Origin: Aminobacter sp. J41
Lineage (GTDB): Bacteria; Pseudomonadota; Alphaproteobacteria; Rhizobiales; Rhizobiaceae
Direction of reading: 5' to 3'
Length of the DNA stretch: 64,000 nt
Assembly: GCF_000526635.1 (NCBI RefSeq)
Contig: NZ_JAGL01000006.1
Coordinates: 40,960-104,959 of the forward strand
Positions 35,835-44,511 of the stretch are shown here, piece after piece (position 1 is the stretch's first letter; each line of letters opens with the position of its first letter). The notes below the pieces were generated by a model. The model was not told where the DNA came from. It did not search any database and was given only the letters and a program-made list of their open reading frames with translations. The position numbers were made by a program, and so were the translations under genes.

Positions 35835-36821
35835 TCAACCTTTCGGGTTGAGATGTTCCGTCTCGGGCGTGGGCGAAATCGCGCGGCCTTCCGTGAACCA
35901 CGACAGCAGGTTGTCGACCACGAGGTCGGCCATCGCCTGGCGGGTGTGGATCGTTCCCGAGCCGACATGCGGCAGCAGCGAGGTGTTTTCCAGCTTCAGC
36001 AGGGCCTCCGGCACGTGGGGCTCATTGGCGAAGACGTCGAGGCCGGCCGCCATGATGACGCCGTTCGCCAGCGCCTGCGCCAGTGCGTCCTCGTCGACCG
36101 AGGTGCCGCGGCCGATATTGATGAAGATGCCATCCGAACCAAGCGCCGCCAGTACTTCCGCGTTGATCGCCTTGTCGGTCGACGCGCCGCCGGGCGCGAT
36201 GCAGATCAGCGTGTCGACGGCGCCGGCCAGCTCGACCAGCGTCGGATAGTAGGTGTAGCTCACGCCCTCGACCGGGCGGCGGTTGTGGTAGCTGATCGGC
36301 AGGCCGAAGGCCTCTAGGCGGCGGGCGATGGCCTTGCCGATGCGGCCGAGGCCGAAGATGCCGACCTTGCGGCCGCGCAGCGTGCCGCGCGTCAGCGGAT
36401 AGTCGCCAACGGATGTCCACTTGCCCTCGCGCAGCCAGGCCTCGGCCTTCGGGAGTTCGCGAACCGTGTTGAGGAGAAGGCCGATCGCGGTGTCGGCGAC
36501 TTCCTCGGTCAGCACGTCCGGCGTGTTGGTGACGACGACGCCCTTCTTGCCTGCATAGCCAGAGTCGACGTGGTTGTAGCCGACACCGAAGCTCGAGATG
36601 ATTTCGAGGTTCGGGAACGCGTCGATGTACGTCGCGTCGATCGGTGCGTTGGCGACGGTCGAAACCGCCAGCGCACGCACCTGCGCGCGTTCTTCCTCGC
36701 TCAGCAGGGACGCATCCGGGGTCTCGGTGACGAACACCTTGAACGCGCCGTGGATGCGATCGACCGCATGCTGATGCAGCTTAACGGGGATGAGGACCGT
36801 GATGTCGTGTGTATCGGCCAA
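35835..36821 (-). CDS. 2-hydroxyacid dehydrogenase (hydroxypyruvate/glyoxylate reductase type)
   Basis: NAD(P)-dependent dehydrogenase of 328 residues. The nucleotide-binding motif VGIFGLGRIGKAIARRL is near residues 147-163, and the catalytic Arg (NIGRGTSVDE), Glu (NEPHVPEALL) and His (LLPHVGSGT) are all present. Such enzymes reduce glyoxylate or hydroxypyruvate. I chose the TTG at 36821 with AAGGAG nine bases upstream, because the ATG of the longer frame lacks a binding site. It is downstream of a LacI-type regulator that probably controls it. Glyoxylate from the allantoin pathway in this window could be a substrate. Confidence 0.9.
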   Translation of the reverse strand: MADTHDITVLIPVKLHQHAVDRIHGAFKVFVTETPDASLLSEEERAQVRALAVSTVANAPIDATYIDAFPNLEIISSFGVGYNHVDSGYAGKKGVVVTNTPDVLTEEVADTAIGLLLNTVRELPKAEAWLREGKWTSVGDYPLTRGTLRGRKVGIFGLGRIGKAIARRLEAFGLPISYHNRRPVEGVSYTYYPTLVELAGAVDTLICIAPGGASTDKAINAEVLAALGSDGIFINIGRGTSVDEDALAQALANGVIMAAGLDVFANEPHVPEALLKLENTSLLPHVGSGTIHTRQAMADLVVDNLLSWFTEGRAISPTPETEHLNPKG

Positions 36822-36911
36822 AGCGCCGGCTCCTTGCAGTTGTCTTGAATTTGATGGTGAACCTACGCAGGCTGGCGCTCGCACGCAACCGGCCGGCGCG
36901 AGAGTTGAAAC

Positions 36912-37958
36912 TTAGCGTTCGACTGGCTTGCCGGTAGACTGGCGGACGTGCAACTCGGGCCGGATCAGCTCTTGCCCGCCATGCACCTCAATCCCGTTGA
37001 GCCGGTCAAGCAGCGTTCGCGCCGCGCGGCGGCCGACCTCGCGCTGCCCGTTCCACACGGTCGTCAGCGCCGGCGTTGCAATCGCCGCTTCCTCGAGATC
37101 GTCGTACCCGGTGACGGAAATATCGACGCCCGGAACGAGTCCGGCGCGATAGATACCGTTCATCAGACCGATCGCAACGAGATCGTTCCAGCACACGGCA
37201 GCGGTAGGCTTGTCCTTATGCGCCAGAAACTGCTGCGAGGCTTCAAAGCCGGCCTGCTTGGTGCGCGGGCCCGGAATACGCCAGTCAGGACGCACCTCCA
37301 GCCCTGCATTCTGCATGGCGTTGAGATAGCCCTGATAACGGTCGCGGCCGGTCGAGGTCTGGTCGGTGCCGCCGATCATGACAATGCGGCGATGGCCGAG
37401 CGAGATCAGGTGGTTGGTGGCGAGCGCCGTGCCAAAAGTGTCGTCGCCGCGGAACACGGGCACGTCCGCCCCTGGCACAGAGCGCGCGATCAGCACGGCC
37501 GGCAGGCCGTTCTCTTCCACCATGCGGATGTCTTCGGCCGGCGTTCCGATCGCCGGCGACATGATCACGCCATCGGCGCCAAGCTGCAGTAGGGTGTCGA
37601 GGAAGGTGCGCTGCTTATCGAGCTTGTCATAGTGGTTCGACAGAAGGAAGGTCTGGCGGCTCCGGTCGAGCTCGGTCTCGATCGAGCGCAGGATCTCCGC
37701 AAAGAATGGGTTCATGATGTCGTGCACGACGACACCGACGATGCCCGAGCGAGAAGTACGCAACGATGCTGCCCGGCGGTTGTAGATGTAGCCGATTTCG
37801 CGGGCATATTCCTTGATGCGATCGCGGGTGGAGTCGGCGACCAGCGGACTGTCGCGCAGTGCCAGCGAAACGGTCGCCGTGGAGACGCCGAGCGCCTCAG
37901 CGATCGTCGACAGCTTGATCTTCTGAGCCAGGGAACCCCTCCGAGAGACAGTCTTCAT
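36912..37958 (-). CDS. LacI-family transcription repressor
   Basis: Regulator of 348 residues. The N-terminal helix-turn-helix and hinge helix are in LSTIAEALGVSTATVSLAL (residues 17-35) and the following DSTRDRIKEYAREIGY. The rest is a periplasmic-binding-protein-like sugar-binding domain (GIVGVVVHDIMNPFFAEILR). A perfect TTAAAC-T-GTTTAA palindrome lies directly upstream of its start codon, likely its own operator. It sits between a DMT-family exporter and the 2-hydroxyacid dehydrogenase, all on one strand. The effector is unknown. Confidence 0.92.
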   Translation of the reverse strand: MKTVSRRGSLAQKIKLSTIAEALGVSTATVSLALRDSPLVADSTRDRIKEYAREIGYIYNRRAASLRTSRSGIVGVVVHDIMNPFFAEILRSIETELDRSRQTFLLSNHYDKLDKQRTFLDTLLQLGADGVIMSPAIGTPAEDIRMVEENGLPAVLIARSVPGADVPVFRGDDTFGTALATNHLISLGHRRIVMIGGTDQTSTGRDRYQGYLNAMQNAGLEVRPDWRIPGPRTKQAGFEASQQFLAHKDKPTAAVCWNDLVAIGLMNGIYRAGLVPGVDISVTGYDDLEEAAIATPALTTVWNGQREVGRRAARTLLDRLNGIEVHGGQELIRPELHVRQSTGKPVER

Positions 37959-37960
37959 GC

Positions 37961-37973
37961 TTAAACTGTTTAA
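37961..37973. promoter_or_regulatory. Candidate LacI-family operator
   Basis: TTAAACTGTTTAA, a perfect 6-1-6 palindrome, starts three bases upstream of the lacI-type start codon and occupies the place of its ribosome binding site. Autoregulation is likely. Confidence 0.5.
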
Positions 37974-38002
37974 ATGTGGTTATGCCATCCCCAGCCGGGA
38001 GT

Positions 38003-38944
38003 TCAAAGCTTTTTTGCCAGATCGCTTGCGTCGCAGCCGGGAGTTGTTCTGCTGCGTTTTCTGAGCGTGTGCTCGCGGTGGATGATGTAGAGGCCTGAGG
38101 ATACGATGATCGCAGCGCCCGTCAGCGTCCAGAGATCCGGAAGATCGGCAAAGACGATCCAGCCGAGCAGGATCATCCAGAGCATCTGCGAGTACGGATA
38201 AGGTGCGAGTGCCGAGGTTGAGGCCATCTTGTAGGCCTTGATCAGCAGATAGTGCCCGTAGCCACCGAGTGGCCCGAGGATCAGGAGCAGCAGCCACTGA
38301 AGGCCGTCGCTCGGCAGCGAGCCGTAAAGCGGCACCACCGGAAACATCAGCACGGTCGGCGCCAGCGCCGAATAGAAGATCAGGCTTTCCGTTGTCTCGG
38401 TCGCGCCCATCTTGCGCGTCATCAGCACGTAGAAGCTGTAGCTCAGCATCGAGCAGATCGACAGCACATGGCCGACGCCGAAGGTGCCAAAGCCCGGCCG
38501 AGTGATGACCAGCACGCCGAGGAAGCCGACGAGCACGGCCACCCAGCGCCGCCAGCCGACCGTTTCTCCGAGCAGCGGCCCGGCCAGCGCCGTGATGATC
38601 ATCGGCGCGAAGAAGTAGATCGAGATGGTTTCGGCAAGCTGCAGCGTGCGCAGCGCGAGGAAATTGAAGATTGTCGAGCCGACCAAGAAGACGCCGCGCA
38701 GCACCTGCGCCGGAATGTTGTGCGTCCGGTAGAGGATCGGGTTCCTCCACCCCCTGAACAGGATCAGCGTCAGCACGAGGTGCACGGAAAAGCGCATCCA
38801 TGCCACGAACGGAGCGGCCATGCCGTGCGTCACCAGATATTTCGCGCTCGTATCAAGGAACGAAAACAGGAAGCACGCCGCGAACACGACGAGGATCGCA
38901 GCGGCGGGTGTCGCAGCCTCGGTATCGGTATTGTTTGGGGTCAA
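38003..38944 (-). CDS. DMT-superfamily (EamA) transporter
   Basis: Membrane protein of 313 residues with ten hydrophobic segments in two EamA repeats. PFVAWMRFSVHLVLTLILF, FNFLALRTLQLAETISIYFF and LGWIVFADLPDLWTLTGAAI are typical. The family exports metabolites such as amino acids or nucleosides. The best start appears to be TTG at 38944, because no ATG occurs before the first membrane segment; the ribosome binding site is weak, so this start is uncertain. It lies 44 bases upstream of the LacI-type gene on the same strand. Confidence 0.88.
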   Translation of the reverse strand: MTPNNTDTEAATPAAAILVVFAACFLFSFLDTSAKYLVTHGMAAPFVAWMRFSVHLVLTLILFRGWRNPILYRTHNIPAQVLRGVFLVGSTIFNFLALRTLQLAETISIYFFAPMIITALAGPLLGETVGWRRWVAVLVGFLGVLVITRPGFGTFGVGHVLSICSMLSYSFYVLMTRKMGATETTESLIFYSALAPTVLMFPVVPLYGSLPSDGLQWLLLLILGPLGGYGHYLLIKAYKMASTSALAPYPYSQMLWMILLGWIVFADLPDLWTLTGAAIIVSSGLYIIHREHTLRKRSRTTPGCDASDLAKKL

Positions 38945-39017
38945 GTCGAGGACCGAAAATCAGATGTCATGTGAAATGACAATTCTGCCAAGGTCCGGCC
39001 GGACGCAAGGGAAATCT

Positions 39018-39524
39018 TCAGGCGTCTTCCGTCTCTTCGGGCTCCGGCTCATCGTCCCGTTCTTCCGCCGCCTGCACCGCCCGGTCGAGCTGCTTCGTCG
39101 ACGACAGGTTATCCTCGATCCGGCTGAGCAGCTTCATCAGCGTTTTCTGCTCTTTCTTGTCGAGGCCCTTCAGCGCGCGCTTCTCGTTCTTGCGCACCGC
39201 CTTCTCGATCTCGCGGATCGCGTTGCGGCCTTCCTCGGTGAGGAAGATGTGCGCTTGCCGGGCGTCCGTCGCCGAGGCGCGCTTCTCGACGAAACCTTGC
39301 GACTGGAGCCGGTTGATAGCCTTGGTGATGGTCGGTGGCCGCACGCCCAGCCGCGCCGCGAGCTGCCCAGGGGTCAGGCCGTCCTCGCGATCCAGCGCGA
39401 TCATGATCTGGTCCTGCCCAGCATAGAACCCGTGCGCCAGCAAGCGGGCGGCAAGCGCGGTGCGCGACAGCCTGGCCGTTGCCTGCAGCTTGGCCATCAC
39501 TGCCGATCTGTTCGCTTTCGACAT
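39018..39524 (-). CDS. MarR-family transcription regulator
   Basis: Winged-helix regulator of 168 residues. LTPGQLAARLGVRPPTITKA near residues 54-73 is the recognition helix region, and RLQSQGFVEKRASATDARQA forms the wing. The C terminus is rich in charged residues. I chose the ATG at 39524, with GGAGGA upstream. It is divergent from the creatininase-like gene across 91 bases, the usual arrangement for a repressor and its target. CTGCGAT/ATCGCAG repeats flank that region but are 54 bases apart. Confidence 0.9.
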   Translation of the reverse strand: MSKANRSAVMAKLQATARLSRTALAARLLAHGFYAGQDQIMIALDREDGLTPGQLAARLGVRPPTITKAINRLQSQGFVEKRASATDARQAHIFLTEEGRNAIREIEKAVRKNEKRALKGLDKKEQKTLMKLLSRIEDNLSSTKQLDRAVQAAEERDDEPEPEETEDA

Positions 39525-39615
39525 CCTGTCCTCCTGCGATACGGGATTGCCCACGCCGTGCCCCGGGGATAGCGTGCCGGCTTACTCCCCCATCGCAGAG
39601 CCCAATAACAGAAAC

Positions 39616-40374
39616 ATGACAGCCAACGAAGTTTTTCGAGGCGACGCTGCGATAGCCGTCCTGCCTCTCGGTGCCACCGAGCAGCACGGCCCGCACCTGC
39701 CCTTCGAGACCGACACCATCATCGCCGAAGGCGTGGCCAGGCGCGTCGAGGCAATGCTCCCCGAAAGCCTCGAGGTCGAATTCCTGCCGGTCGAACCGGT
39801 CGGCTATTCGCCCGAGCACATGGATGTCGACGGAACGAAGACCCTCACCTTCGACGAAGCGATCAACCGCTGGATCGGGATCGGCGAACAGGTCAAGGCG
39901 CGCGGCATCCGCCGCCTCGTCTTCCTCAACGCGCATGGCGGCAACTCGCCGCTGATGACGATCGTCACCACCGAACTTCGGGTGCGCCACTCGATGCTGG
40001 CAGTTGCCTCAAGCTGGACCCGTTTCGGCTATCCCTCGAAATGGGTGTCACCGGAAGAGAAGGCACGCGGCATCCACGGCGGCTTCATCGAGACAAGCGT
40101 GATGCTGGCGCTGCGCCCGGACCTCGTGGACATGGCGAAGGCACGCGACTTTGAATCGGCACAGTCCCGCTTCGAACAGGAATTCAAGCACCTGCGCGCG
40201 TATGGCCCGCATGCCTTTGGCTGGAAGATGAGCGACCTGTCGCCAGAGGGCGTTGTCGGCAATGCGGCAGCCGCAAATGCGGAGGCCGGCAACGACATGC
40301 TGGATCACGCTGGGCGCGGTTTCGTCGAACTGCTGGTGGATGTCGCGAAGTTTGACCTCAACAGCTTGCGCTAG
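39616..40374 (+). CDS. Creatininase-family amidohydrolase
   Basis: Metal-dependent hydrolase of 252 residues. LPLGATEQHGPHLPFETD near residues 17-34 supplies Glu and His metal ligands, NAHGGNSPLM near 111-120 and HGGFIETSVMLALRP near 154-168 complete the site. The family includes creatininase and other amide hydrolases; creatinine breakdown via creatine leads to sarcosine, which the sox operon at 4-9 kb could use, but no creatinase gene is seen here. I chose the ATG at 39616 because the longer frame overlaps the divergent MarR gene. Confidence 0.87.
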   Translation: MTANEVFRGDAAIAVLPLGATEQHGPHLPFETDTIIAEGVARRVEAMLPESLEVEFLPVEPVGYSPEHMDVDGTKTLTFDEAINRWIGIGEQVKARGIRRLVFLNAHGGNSPLMTIVTTELRVRHSMLAVASSWTRFGYPSKWVSPEEKARGIHGGFIETSVMLALRPDLVDMAKARDFESAQSRFEQEFKHLRAYGPHAFGWKMSDLSPEGVVGNAAAANAEAGNDMLDHAGRGFVELLVDVAKFDLNSLR

Positions 40375-40443
40375 AGACGTGCAATCGCGGTTCCGCCGTC
40401 CTATATGCTCTTCACCAATCAAATTCAGCCCAGAGGCTAGGAC

Positions 40444-41487
40444 ATGACGCAGGCGCAAATTCCGGTGACGGTGCTCACCGGCTATCTCGGCTCCGGCAAG
40501 ACCACCCTTTTGAACCGCATCCTCACTGAGGACCACGGCAAGCGCTACGCCGTCATCGTCAACGAATTTGGCGAGATCGGCATCGACAACGACCTGATCG
40601 TGGAATCCGACGAGGAAATCTACGAGATGAACAATGGCTGCATCTGCTGCACGGTGCGCGGTGACCTGATCCGCACCGTCGAGGGCCTGATGCGCCGCCC
40701 CGGCCGCTTCGACGCCATCCTTGTCGAGACCACCGGCCTTGCCGACCCCGCCCCGGTCGCGCAGACCTTCTTCATGGACGATGACGTCCGCGCCAAGACC
40801 AAGCTCGACGCAGTCGTGGCACTGGTCGACGCAAAGCACCTGCCGCTTCGCCTCAAGGATTCGAAGGAAGCGGAAGACCAGATCGCGTTCGCCGACGTCG
40901 TCATTCTCAACAAGACCGACCTCGTCAGCGAGGACGAGCTGCGTGACGTTGAAGCTGCCGTCCGTGCGATCAACCCGACCGCTCGGATCCACAAGACGCA
41001 GCGCTCGGCCGTTGATCTGAAGGAAGTTCTCGATCGCGGCGCGTTCGACCTGTCGCGCGTGCTGGAGAGCGATCCGCACTTCCTCGACGCGGACGAGCAT
41101 GACCACGATCACGTCTGCGGCCCGGATTGTGACCACGATCACCATCACCATGATCACCACCACCATCATGGCGTCTCCCCGATCCATAATGTTGGCGTGA
41201 CCTCGATCTCGTTGCGCGCCAGCGAGATGGACCCGAAGAAGTTCTTCCCGTGGCTCGAGAAGACCACGCAGATGGACGGCCCGAACATCCTTCGTCTCAA
41301 GGGCATCATCGCCATCAAGGACGATCCGGACCGCTATGTCGTCCAGGGCGTGCACATGATCCTCGAAGGCGACCACCAGCGTCCGTGGAAGGATGACGAG
41401 AAGCGCGAAAGCCGTCTCGTCTTCATCGGCCGCGAGCTCGATGCCGAGCGCCTCAAGCGCACCTTCGAGGCCTGCCAGGCCGCTTGA
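40444..41487 (+). CDS. CobW/COG0523-family metal-chaperone GTPase
   Basis: GTPase of 347 residues. Walker A is [17 protein letters not shown] (residues 10-26), the metal motif CICC is near residues 66-69, and NKTDL gives base specificity. A histidine-rich stretch (about residues 218-245, HDHDH and further His-Asp runs) follows, and a C-terminal CobW domain ends the protein. It probably delivers zinc to client enzymes. No Zur-type palindrome is seen upstream. The downstream WD40 protein is a frequent neighbour in Rhizobiales. A terminator separates them. Confidence 0.92.
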   Translation: MTQAQIPVTVLTGYLGSGKTTLLNRILTEDHGKRYAVIVNEFGEIGIDNDLIVESDEEIYEMNNGCICCTVRGDLIRTVEGLMRRPGRFDAILVETTGLADPAPVAQTFFMDDDVRAKTKLDAVVALVDAKHLPLRLKDSKEAEDQIAFADVVILNKTDLVSEDELRDVEAAVRAINPTARIHKTQRSAVDLKEVLDRGAFDLSRVLESDPHFLDADEHDHDHVCGPDCDHDHHHHDHHHHHGVSPIHNVGVTSISLRASEMDPKKFFPWLEKTTQMDGPNILRLKGIIAIKDDPDRYVVQGVHMILEGDHQRPWKDDEKRESRLVFIGRELDAERLKRTFEACQAA

Positions 41488-41506
41488 TTGCCAAGTAAAA
41501 AATGCC

Positions 41507-41536
41507 CGCCGGGCGCCTCGTGCGTCCGGCGTCTTT
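41507..41536 (+). terminator. Intrinsic terminator after the CobW-type gene
   Basis: A 9-bp stem (CGCCGGGCG with CGTCCGGCG, one G-U pair) with a 7-base loop followed by TCTTTA, 20 bases after the stop. The T run is short, so read-through into the WD40 gene is possible. Confidence 0.6.
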
Positions 41537-41614
41537 ACGTGACGCGCTTGCCCACGTATTCCGGGGCTCACGATGACTGCGCTTCGCGCGCCGCAATCCG
41601 AGGAATTCTGACCC

Positions 41615-42589
41615 GTGCCAACTGTCGCTCCCATTGATCTCGACGGACACTGCATCACCGCGTGCTGGCTGGACGGCGTGCCGTTCTTCGCGCTGGCGGA
41701 CGGCACTGTGCACCGACTGGACCATGGCCAGCAGACGACCGAGGCGCATGACGGCCTGCTCTGTGCAGTCCCGGCCCTCGATGGCAAGGCGCTGGTCACT
41801 GGCGGCGAGGACGGCCGCGTATGCTCGATCGCCGCGGACGGCACCGTCACCGAGGTCGCCAATATCGGCCGCAAGTGGGTGAACACGGTTGCGGCTGGGC
41901 CGCGCGGCGCGATCGCCTTCGGCGCTGGCCGCGTTGCCCATGTCCGCCTGCCTGATGGCACGGTCAATGATTTCCAGCACCAGCGCTCCGTCGAGGGCAT
42001 TGCCTTCGCGCCCAAGGGCCTGCGCATCGCCGTCGCCCGCTACAATGGCGCGACGCTGCACTTCCCCGCAGCCGCCGGCAAGCCGGTGGAGCTTGAATGG
42101 GCCGGCGCGCACACCATGGTCACCTTCTCGCCCGACGGCAATTTCCTCGTCACCGCGATGCAGGAAAACGCCCTGCACGGCTGGAAGCTGTCCGACGGCA
42201 AGCACATGCGAATGGCCGGCTACCCGGCCAAGGTGAAGAGCCTGTCTTGGAGCAACAAGGGCCGCTGGCTCGCAAGCTCCGGCGCTCCGGCTGCCATCGT
42301 GTGGCCATTCCTGACCAAAGACGGCCCGATCGGCAAGGCACCGCTTGAGCTCGGCACGCGCGGCGACACCCTGGTCACCTCGGTCGCCTTCCACACCACC
42401 GACGAGATCCTCGCCATCGGCTATGCCGACGGCATGATCATGGCGGCGCGCGTGGCGGACCAGAAGGAAATCCTTTTGCGCCGGCCGGGCAAGGGCGCAA
42501 TCACCTCGATGACCTGGGACGGTGAAGGCCGCCGCCTCGCCTTCGGCAGCGAAGCTGGAGACTGCGGCGTCATCGACGTCGCGGGCTGA
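41615..42589 (+). CDS. WD40-repeat protein
   Basis: Protein of 324 residues predicted to form a beta-propeller from about seven WD40-like blades, for example ALVTGGEDGRVCSIAADG, GIAFAPKGLRIAVARYNG and VTFSPDGNFLVTAMQENALH. No signal peptide or membrane segment is visible, so it is probably cytoplasmic. The start is GTG with GAGGAA 12 bases upstream. Its position after the CobW-type GTPase suggests a link to metal handling, but no direct role is known. It is a scaffold fold with no catalytic motif. Confidence 0.85.
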   Translation: MPTVAPIDLDGHCITACWLDGVPFFALADGTVHRLDHGQQTTEAHDGLLCAVPALDGKALVTGGEDGRVCSIAADGTVTEVANIGRKWVNTVAAGPRGAIAFGAGRVAHVRLPDGTVNDFQHQRSVEGIAFAPKGLRIAVARYNGATLHFPAAAGKPVELEWAGAHTMVTFSPDGNFLVTAMQENALHGWKLSDGKHMRMAGYPAKVKSLSWSNKGRWLASSGAPAAIVWPFLTKDGPIGKAPLELGTRGDTLVTSVAFHTTDEILAIGYADGMIMAARVADQKEILLRRPGKGAITSMTWDGEGRRLAFGSEAGDCGVIDVAG

Positions 42590-42590
42590 G

Positions 42591-43037
42591 CTATTCGGCG
42601 AAACAGCTGATCTTGCCGCTGAGCGAGGCGGTCTTCGCCTCGCCGTCGGTCACGTCCGTCATGTCGTAGACCTCGATCCGGAACGAGCCCGTGTCTTCGC
42701 CTGACGTCGCGCTCAAGATCGTCGCCTCGACATAGCCGTGCGGAGCATCGCCCTCCCGCTCGCGATAGAGCTTCAGCTTCAATCCGTCACCATCGAGCCA
42801 ATACTGGGCGACGTGCTCGCGAGCGAACTCGACCTTGCGCAGGTCTTCCGTGATCTCAGGATCGTTCACCTCGAGTGAACCGTCGAGGCTGAACAGCGCG
42901 CTGCCCATGCCCCGCGACACGCCGCCGCTGATGCTGATGCGCGCGTTTCCGTAATCCGCCTCGCACGAGATGCCTCCGGACGCCATGGCTGGCCCACTCG
43001 CCAGCACGGCCATCACCATTGCCACCCCTAGCCGCAT
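42591..43037 (-). CDS. Hypothetical secreted protein
   Basis: Protein of 148 residues that I do not recognise. The N terminus RLGVAMVMAVLASGPAMASG is a clear signal peptide, so the mature protein is periplasmic, about 128 residues, with two cysteines (one near its start, ISCEAD, and one near its end, ISCFAE) that could form a disulfide. I chose the ATG at 43037 with AGGAGG nine bases upstream. It is convergent with the WD40 gene, one base between their stops, and divergent from the aminotransferase. Confidence 0.75.
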   Translation of the reverse strand: MRLGVAMVMAVLASGPAMASGGISCEADYGNARISISGGVSRGMGSALFSLDGSLEVNDPEITEDLRKVEFAREHVAQYWLDGDGLKLKLYREREGDAPHGYVEATILSATSGEDTGSFRIEVYDMTDVTDGEAKTASLSGKISCFAE

Positions 43038-43137
43038 TCCCGAACCTCCTGCGAATCGCGTCAACCTTGTTTGTGCTGGGTGGTTGCGGCTCCTTTGCGG
43101 CAAGGCTAGGAACTTGCAGGCGTTTGGAGGAAATTGC

Positions 43138-44511
43138 GTGGACGACATGACTGGGACCATCGGCGGCATCAGCCGCGCCCGCATCACCGCCTTCAGGGAG
43201 CGCGAGGCGGAGATTTATGCAGCGGCGCGCCCGCAGTCGAAGGCACTGATCGGCCAGGGAGCGGCAGGTTATCTCGGTGGCGTGCCGATGCACTGGATGC
43301 AAGACTGGCCGATGCCGTTCCCCTTCATCGTCAAGAAGGCCGAAGGCGCGAAGATCAAGGACATCGACGGCAACAAGCTCGCCGACTTCTGCCTCGGCGA
43401 TACCGGCTCTATGTTCGGCCATTCGCCAGAGCCGGTGGTTGAGGCAATTAAGCGCCAGAGCAAGCGCGGCCTCACCTACATGCTGCCGAGCGATGACGCG
43501 CTGATGGTTGGTGAGTTGCTGGTTGAACGCTTCGGCCTGCCCTACTGGCAGATCGCGACCACCGCCACCGACGCCAACCGCTTTGCGCTGCGCGTTGCGC
43601 GCGCCGTCACCAACCGCCCGAAGATCCTCGTCTTCAACGGCTGCTATCATGGCTCGGTCGACGAGACCTTCGTGCAGCTGCGCCATGGCTGGCAGGTCAA
43701 CAAGGCAGGGCTGGCAGGCGAGTTCCGCGACCTCACCCGCGGCGCGGTCGTGGTCGAGTTTAACGACATCGAGGCGGTCGAGCGCGCGCTTGCCGAAAGG
43801 GACATCGCCTGCGTCATTACCGAGCCGGTGATGACCAATTCCTGTATGGTGCTGCCCGAGCCCGGCTTCCACGAGCAGCTGCGCGAGGTCACCCGCAAAT
43901 ACGGCACGCTGCTCCTCATCGACGAGACCCACACCATCTCGACGGGGCCCGGCGGCTACACGCGCGGCTACGGGCTGGAGCCTGACCTCTTCGTCCTCGG
44001 CAAGCCCATCGCCGGCGGCGTCCCCGCCAGCGTCTGGGGCATGACGGAAGAAGTCGCCGCACGCTGGCAGGCCTATCTCGAGACCAAGGAGCCCGGCTAT
44101 TCCGGCATGGGCACGACGCTCTCGGCCAACCCGCTCCAGTTCGCCGCCATGCGCGCGATGCTGGAAGATGTGATGACCGAGGAAGCCTACGAGCACATGG
44201 AAGAGCTCGCCGACCGCCTGCAGCAGGGCCTTGCCGAAGCCATCGACGACAACGAGCTCGGCTGGCACGTCGTCCGCGTCGGCGCCCGCGTCGAGTTCAT
44301 CTGCGCGCCGGGCCCGCTCGCCAACGGCACCGAGGCCGCCGCTGCCCACGCGCCGGAACTGGAGGCGGCCATCCACCTCGGTCTCGTCAACCGCGGCTGC
44401 CTGATCGCGCCGTTCCACAACATGACGCTGGTCTCGCCGGCGACAAAGGAAAAGCATGTAGACCGCCTCATTGAGGCGTTCGACGATATCGTCTCGGAGC
44501 TGGCAGAGTGA
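43138..44511 (+). CDS. Class III PLP-dependent aminotransferase
   Basis: Aminotransferase of 457 residues of the glutamate-1-semialdehyde/omega-amino acid type. FNGCYHGSVDETFV is the phosphate-binding region, LLLIDETHTIS gives the PLP-binding Asp, and VLGKPIAGGVPASVWG holds the Schiff-base Lys near residue 289. The GTG at 43138 is preceded by GGAGGA six bases away and is preferred over the later ATG. Its stop overlaps the start of the glutamine-synthetase-like gene, so the two are coupled. Together they suggest amine or polyamine catabolism; the substrate is unknown. Confidence 0.88.
   Translation: MDDMTGTIGGISRARITAFREREAEIYAAARPQSKALIGQGAAGYLGGVPMHWMQDWPMPFPFIVKKAEGAKIKDIDGNKLADFCLGDTGSMFGHSPEPVVEAIKRQSKRGLTYMLPSDDALMVGELLVERFGLPYWQIATTATDANRFALRVARAVTNRPKILVFNGCYHGSVDETFVQLRHGWQVNKAGLAGEFRDLTRGAVVVEFNDIEAVERALAERDIACVITEPVMTNSCMVLPEPGFHEQLREVTRKYGTLLLIDETHTISTGPGGYTRGYGLEPDLFVLGKPIAGGVPASVWGMTEEVAARWQAYLETKEPGYSGMGTTLSANPLQFAAMRAMLEDVMTEEAYEHMEELADRLQQGLAEAIDDNELGWHVVRVGARVEFICAPGPLANGTEAAAAHAPELEAAIHLGLVNRGCLIAPFHNMTLVSPATKEKHVDRLIEAFDDIVSELAE

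Noticed and set aside
41090-41175. Repeated CAC/CAT/GAC triplets resembling a tandem repeat
   Set aside because: It encodes the His/Asp-rich metal-binding stretch of the CobW-type GTPase. It is not a CRISPR or a mobile repeat.
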